64,000 nt of DNA from contig OY744468.1 in NCBI GenBank assembly GCA_963556145.1, forward strand, positions 2,852,001 through 2,916,000, read 5' to 3'. This document shows, in pieces, positions 59,554-64,000 of this stretch (positions within the stretch are counted from its first letter, which is position 1; every line of letters starts with the position of its first letter). The notes beneath the pieces are model-generated. The model did not search any database. It had not been told where the DNA came from and worked only from the letters and a program-made list of their open reading frames with translations. The stretch comes from Hygrocybe punicea (Eukaryota > Basidiomycota > Agaricomycetes > Agaricales > Hygrophoraceae). The position numbers and the translations under genes are program-made.

Positions 59554-59743
59554 TTTTTCCTCAGATACCACTTATTTTCATGATGATCTTTGACAGGTTG
59601 TCAGACAAACCCTTGCGATTCACACACTCTGCGGAGCAGGGGAAAAGCTTTTACATTTACAAGCCCCTTAAAGGGGCGGGACCGAACCGGACTACAACTA
59701 CAACTCCCCGAAAGGGAGTACGACTATTACGACCAAGGAATAT

Positions 59744-60900
59744 CTACTCATCTATGAGATACTCCTCCTTAATTACCTCCTGGAGGACGGCGTCTTCAAC
59801 GAGGTTACGAATCTGGTCTTCCAACGCCCGTTCGATCGCTGCACGATAATTGCGCCTAAACGTGTCAGCGATGCCAAAGGGAAGACAAGGCTGGAACTCA
59901 CGCAGCCTGAAGGGCGCCCCGGTGTCCACATAGGTGTCCCGGGGCCAGAAGTCCCCGTCGGAGTCGGACCCCCAGGAAACCTTCGTTGTGAGCAACGGCA
60001 TCGAGTCCTTGGACGAGTAGTCCGAGGGCGGGAATGCATCATCCAACGCTATCATAAAAAACCATCAGAACAATAACCAAATATCCCAAGGAAGACAGAA
60101 CTTACCGAACGGGTCGGCCAGAAGCTCGCACAGAAGCCTCTTGTTGCGCGCAACAAGGTGGCTAGGGTATAACATGGGTTTGGGCACTTATGTACAGAAC
60201 AAAATATCCATATTGTTGGAATAACATGGACTTTTGGTGGGTAATTGGTCTTGAAAATTCTTGGCAAACCTATGTCCATCATTCCCATCATTATCCACAC
60301 TGTATACAATAGATAAAACCCATAAAATATTGCATATAGACCCAAATGAAAAATTCACCCCCTGCCATGTCCGCGTTTTTGCATACATTATACCCATGGG
60401 TTTAAACCCGTGAAACCCGTTGCATTGTGTGCACAATAGTGCCTTTTATCATGCACAATTATATTCAACACTTTGCAGCCATCTTATTTAACATAAAACG
60501 CACTTTTTCTCCCTATTCTGCAAAGTGAATACATGTAAATTGAGTCTATAAACTTCAAAACAAATTGCAGGATAAAAAACCCGTGGGTTACCCATGTTAT
60601 ACCCTACCTAAGGTGGCAACATTCCGTACGATGTTTGGCCTTCCCGCAAGCGAAACAACGACCAGTAGCCCAATACAAATCCCGATCAGAGTCGGAGAGG
60701 CGGCAGGCGAAGTCATGCGTAATACAATTAACCGCGACAGGGCGGGACGGGTTAAAGAGGGCAGAACGTTTGAAGAATATGAGACGATGGCACGAGTGGG
60801 GAAACATCACATTGATGAGAGATGGGATGAAGGATCCAACCACACTTTATACCGAACGGAGGCCCACTCCCGATCAGGAAGGAACCTCTACCACTTCATC
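59744..60900 (-). pseudogene. gag-like CCHC zinc-knuckle fragment split by a MITE
   Basis: The minus-strand frame before the MITE (60843-60604) ends RCFACGKAKHRTECCHL, an exact CX2CX4HX4C knuckle as in retrotransposon Gag proteins. Across the MITE (60164-60606) the frame resumes VARNKRLLCELLADPFG, then after a probable intron MIALDDAFPPSDYSSKD...EEYLIDE (60055-59744). No protease or reverse transcriptase is visible nearby. It could instead be a cellular zinc-knuckle protein. Confidence 0.5.
60164..60606. mobile_element. 443-bp hAT-type MITE (copy 2, inverted)
   Basis: Reverse complement of 57851-58294 with no difference I can see in the interior. Left flank AAGGTGGC (60156-60163) is repeated at 60610-60617, 3 bp beyond the element's TA end (filler CCT). 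It splits the zinc-knuckle frame. Confidence 0.93.
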
Positions 60901-61037
60901 AATGAACCCGTGAGAACGACACGTGACTGGAGGTTGAAACCCCCGACTCTCACAGAACACCACAGACCACTCTCATCACTCACACTGAGACAATAAGACA
61001 CCCACTTTCACTACCCACGCACAAACTCCCTCCAATC

Positions 61038-61178
61038 ATGACCCAATCTGTTATCGCTGCCATCATTGCCGTCATCATCATATACACATTCATCCTCATC
61101 GCGATATGCCAGGGGGTGCAACGAATCCCCATCACCGCCGATCCTGAGATCCCCCTATCAACGTTCGAAGCGTTCTGA
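61038..61178 (+). CDS. 46-aa single-helix membrane peptide
   Basis: A small intact frame: MTQSVIAAIIAVIIIYTFIL begins it, followed by IAICQGVQRIPITADP and a short acidic tail, TGA at 61176. One strong transmembrane helix with an extracellular/lumenal N-terminus is predicted by eye. It is followed by another open stretch (SLHEELDNRDDAYLDACESGDES, 61230-61355). It lies among retroelement remains and upstream of a purine tract (GGAAGGGGAGGAA, about 61394) and TATAAAAG (61410), so it may be a retrotransposon accessory frame. Function unknown. Confidence 0.35.
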   Translation: MTQSVIAAIIAVIIIYTFILIAICQGVQRIPITADPEIPLSTFEAF

Positions 61179-62094
61179 CCCCCCACGATCCACAGCAACG
61201 ACACGTCACATGGCAACGGATCCCTGCATGAAGAACTAGACAACCGTGATGACGCATACCTGGACGCTTGCGAATCTGGTGACGAATCCGCACGCCAGCC
61301 CAGCACGATCACAAATCGCCTCAATGCCGGGGGGGACATAGACCCACCAACGTGACGGAGCGAGTCGCCTTTACGACGCGTCACTGATACTGCGGAAGGG
61401 GAGGAATGGTATAAAAGACATCGCGCTACACGTAGTCTACCCTAACTTTGACCTCTTGTATTTCTCCTAGCAGTTGTACTAGATGTAAACAAACTTCACC
61501 CAACTCCATCACTCGAACCTTATCCCTGAGACCCTACCTCTACAAACCTACAACCACTACCGTAAAGAGACCCTTGAACATAAACCCTTAACTACCGCCA
61601 ACATCATGCAACCGTTTGATCCACCGATCCATTACACGACCGCTAGTCGTGACATCGACTGGCCTCAATAGATTTCAGTAGTTTACTTGGCGGCTTCTTA
61701 TCATTTATAACCTATCATCTTACTGAAGCTCGCTAGACTATTCCTAGTCACTTTCACGCTGACCCCCACAGGCTTAGGATTACTATTCTGCAGCCACCCT
61801 GACCTTGCCTTTACACTGGCAGGATCAGGGATTCTAACTGCCCTCTTGTCTCTTGCATGTAATAAAATGTACCCATCGCCGAGAACTAGAGAGCCCCAAG
61901 GTAGTGTTTCATCTGGCTGAAGTTCCGGAATCATTGCCTTGAGTGCATTCACTTGCGCTCGTCGAATGCCACGTTGTGCGAGGTTTGCATATGGATGGGA
62001 TGGTTGTTTGATTTCTTCCGTAAGGTTTCCGATTGTTCATTCCATTGTCCATTGCATGTAATAGCAGGGCAGGCCGAGCTGAATGGTTTCCCGT
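61179..62094. other. retroelement-like remains
   Basis: GGAAGGGGAGGAA followed by GGTATAAAAGACATCGCGC near 61394-61425 looks like a purine tract plus core promoter. Minus-strand frame 61952-61701 (MNALKAMIPELQPDETLPWGSL) has no recognised domain. No complete gene. Confidence 0.4.
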
Positions 62095-62251
62095 TGGAGA
62101 GGGTCGGAGGCTGGTGAGGGACTCTCCGACGGAGTCTAGCTGGAAAGCCCGGAAAGACTAGGATGGGAACTATCTACTACATCAGATCAGCTACTGACTA
62201 CGACGAACCGTGGGAATCCAGTCACGTGACAGGACAGGCACAACTACTACA
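62095..62251 (-). mobile_element. 157-bp LTR of the TRIM-like family, second element
   Basis: On the minus strand TGTAGTAGTTGTGCCTGTCCTGTCACGTGAC...ACCCTCTCCA, a diverged relative of the 158-bp LTRs at 47554 and 53563. It is preceded (minus strand) by the purine tract AAGAGGGGGGGCACT and GGCTAGCGACGAGGGCATCGC, matching the interior next to 53563. So it is the 3' LTR of a minus-oriented element. Confidence 0.72.
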
Positions 62252-62934
62252 AGTGCCCCCCCTCTTGTAGCGATGCCCTCGTCGCTAGCCAAAGAGGGAA
62301 AACAGAAATGAAAGCAGGGGGGAAGAAAAGAGAGGAAACAGACACAAAACAAACAAAACAGAAACAGAAACCAGTCCAGACAGAAAGCACAACTCTACCT
62401 AGGCCTTGTCCAACCCAAAGCTATGAGTGCTCGACTCAAATCACAAAGGCGGGGGTCATGATCCCAATCGAGGTGCGTCAGATTGGGTGGTTCCAAGCTG
62501 GTGGGCATGAGGGGTTGTGTGATGATTGGCCATCCAGGACCAATGCCACGCGGATGGCTTCGAGTGATGATGGGACCAGTGGGGGCAGTGAAGAAACATT
62601 GAGGGCGTGGGTAGTTGCGCCGTCGAGCACAGCGCCATAGAGTGGAAAAAGGTCGTCGTTTCATGTTGGAATGGAGGGTCGAAATGTCACAGGGTGGGTA
62701 TGTATTCGGGAACACGGGATGCACAGGGCTCATGGTGGCATCATCGGCCCAGCTGAATTGCGCTGGGGTAGATGCAGGTGGGGGTGTATTCACAGGGGTG
62801 GGCTCAGACGTCGAAACGGGGCCGTTCGCGTACTCTCGTTGGTCTGCCTCGTCCTGGCTGGTGCACTTGTTCGTCGTCGGTGCGTCCTTGCCCGTCTCCT
62901 CTGTCCCCGTCATATCTGTCTCCTCGTTCCCCGC
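62252..62934 (-). other. interior of the minus-oriented TRIM-like element
   Basis: Minus-strand frame 62913-62395 (about 170 aa, Pro/Thr-rich, containing SWADDATMSPVHPVFPNTYPP and ending GWTRPR) is open but lacks recognisable gag or pol motifs; the initiator may have been cut off by the solo LTR at 62935. I do not recognise it. Confidence 0.4.
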
Positions 62935-63828
62935 TGTAGATGCGGGTTTGGGGTGGCTTCGGAACTATATAAAGAAATAAAGATCCTAACCAGTGGGTGT
63001 CAGCATAGAAGTGACTGGATAAATCAGTGTCGGGAATAGTAGTAAAAGGAAGGGAATGTTAGTAAAAGTAAAGCTGCCACATAAAACTGGACTAATAACG
63101 ACGAATCCGGCGATGAACGGAGTGAAAATGGACAAATAATGAAGAACCCGACGATGCCGACGATGTTGGGTACGGCGGGTCGGGTCGGGTCGGGTCGGAA
63201 ACGATGAACAAATATACGGGAACAACGATAAAGATGACGAAGTGGACTATAAAAAGCTAAGGGTCTACGTGGACGAGCATTTGAAGGGATTAAAAGGCAA
63301 TTCTGACTATAGGGAAACAGGGACTAAGGGTATCTTTTTTTTGTACGGTCGTCAGGGACCGTTTTTATAGTACAGGAGTGTGTAGCTACTTTCGGACATG
63401 TCTATTTCGGCCAATAGATACTACAAAGAAAAGATGGAATGGGGATGTGGAAAGGGGGGTTGCAAAGCGACGAAGACAGGAATATGGAGGGGAAAACGAA
63501 TATGCAAGAAAAAGATCTAAAAAGTCCTACATATCTCCGAAAGGACGAGGGGATGCATAAATAAGGTAAATCCGAAGTTGGGGATTGAGTCCGAAGAGAT
63601 CCATCTCCTGGAATTGGAACTCCAAGGCGTTTGAGGCTGCCGGATTTAGCCCAAATGCGGCCGTCACAAAGCGGCATGTGTCGGGTTACGTCGGTCACGT
63701 CGGGTCACGTCACGTCACGTCACGTCGGGTTACATCGGGTTCAAATGCAAGTCGAATGGCGGCATCGGGTTGGTCCGGATTCGTGATATATCGATGATAT
63801 GGACTCAGAGGGATGTCGACCCTCTACA
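62935..63828 (+). mobile_element. 894-bp solo LTR (family B, copy 3)
   Basis: TGTAGATGCGGGTTTGGGG...GTCGACCCTCTACA with perfect 4-bp duplication CCGC (62931-62934 and 63829-63832). Contains GGGTCGGGTCGGGTCGGG near 63180 and a CACGTCACGTCACGTCACGTCGGG array near 63700. Same orientation as copies 1 and 2. Confidence 0.9.
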
Positions 63829-64000
63829 CCGCGCCATCTCCCATTCTCCCATTCCTCTCATCCTCCTTCGTCATCTCAAACCTCGCGTATGCGTCAGCTC
63901 GTGTTTCCACGCCGTTGAGCCTTGGCGTTTGCGGTTGTGGCATCTGGATGGCGGCGTTGTGACCCTGGGCTGGCGTGGGCGTGTGTGGGTATAGACCTGG

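Overview
This window is nuclear DNA of a filamentous basidiomycete, almost certainly an Agaricomycete. The genes are broken by short GT-AG introns of about 45-80 bp. Several proteins belong to families I know mainly from mushrooms: alpha-kinases, 7-TM membrane proteins, a single-pass Ser/Thr-rich membrane protein, a CHC-rich protein and a DUF4112 protein. The mobile DNA is also of that kind (hAT, integrase-type elements, LTR retroelements, MITEs). All calls come from reading the sequence; no database search was possible.

Layout. (1) 1-5178: the 3' part of an MFS transporter and a conserved fungal hypothetical gene. (2) 5179-16006: an approximately 10.8-kb block bounded by long inverted repeats that contain G-rich/C-rich minisatellites. 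Inside are two decayed genes running inward and ending tail to tail 27 bp apart: an alpha-type protein kinase (+) and an integrase/transposase (-). The kinase is further broken by a MITE, a solo LTR, a tandem repeat and two large palindromes. (3) 16007-27800: hAT transposase remains, one copy interrupted by two solo LTRs, a hAT-type MITE and a TA-MITE, with nesting; then another hAT-type MITE in unidentified sequence. (4) 27760-31200: transposon-like and hypothetical reading frames. (5) 31200-45100: the gene-rich part, with membrane proteins, a CHC-rich protein, DUF4112 protein, SDHAF3/Acn9-type assembly factor, cyanate hydratase and a Pro-rich hypothetical gene. (6) 45100-64000: repeats again, with a 656-bp palindrome, a TRIM-like LTR element carrying a complete hAT transposon plus two smaller elements, a divergent pair of unknown genes, several solo LTRs and two inverted, apparently identical hAT-type MITEs.

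Main point. The most unusual object is the 5179-16006 block. Gene order and orientation suggest a two-gene transposon that pairs an integrase-like recombinase with an alpha-kinase. Exact target-site duplications are visible for many inserted elements, so insertion order can be read directly at several places. In-frame TGA/TAG codons and C/T differences between duplicated target sites point to decay by cytosine deamination at CpG/CpA. The ordinary cellular genes (transporter, complex II assembly, cyanate detoxification, membrane proteins) form no obvious pathway.
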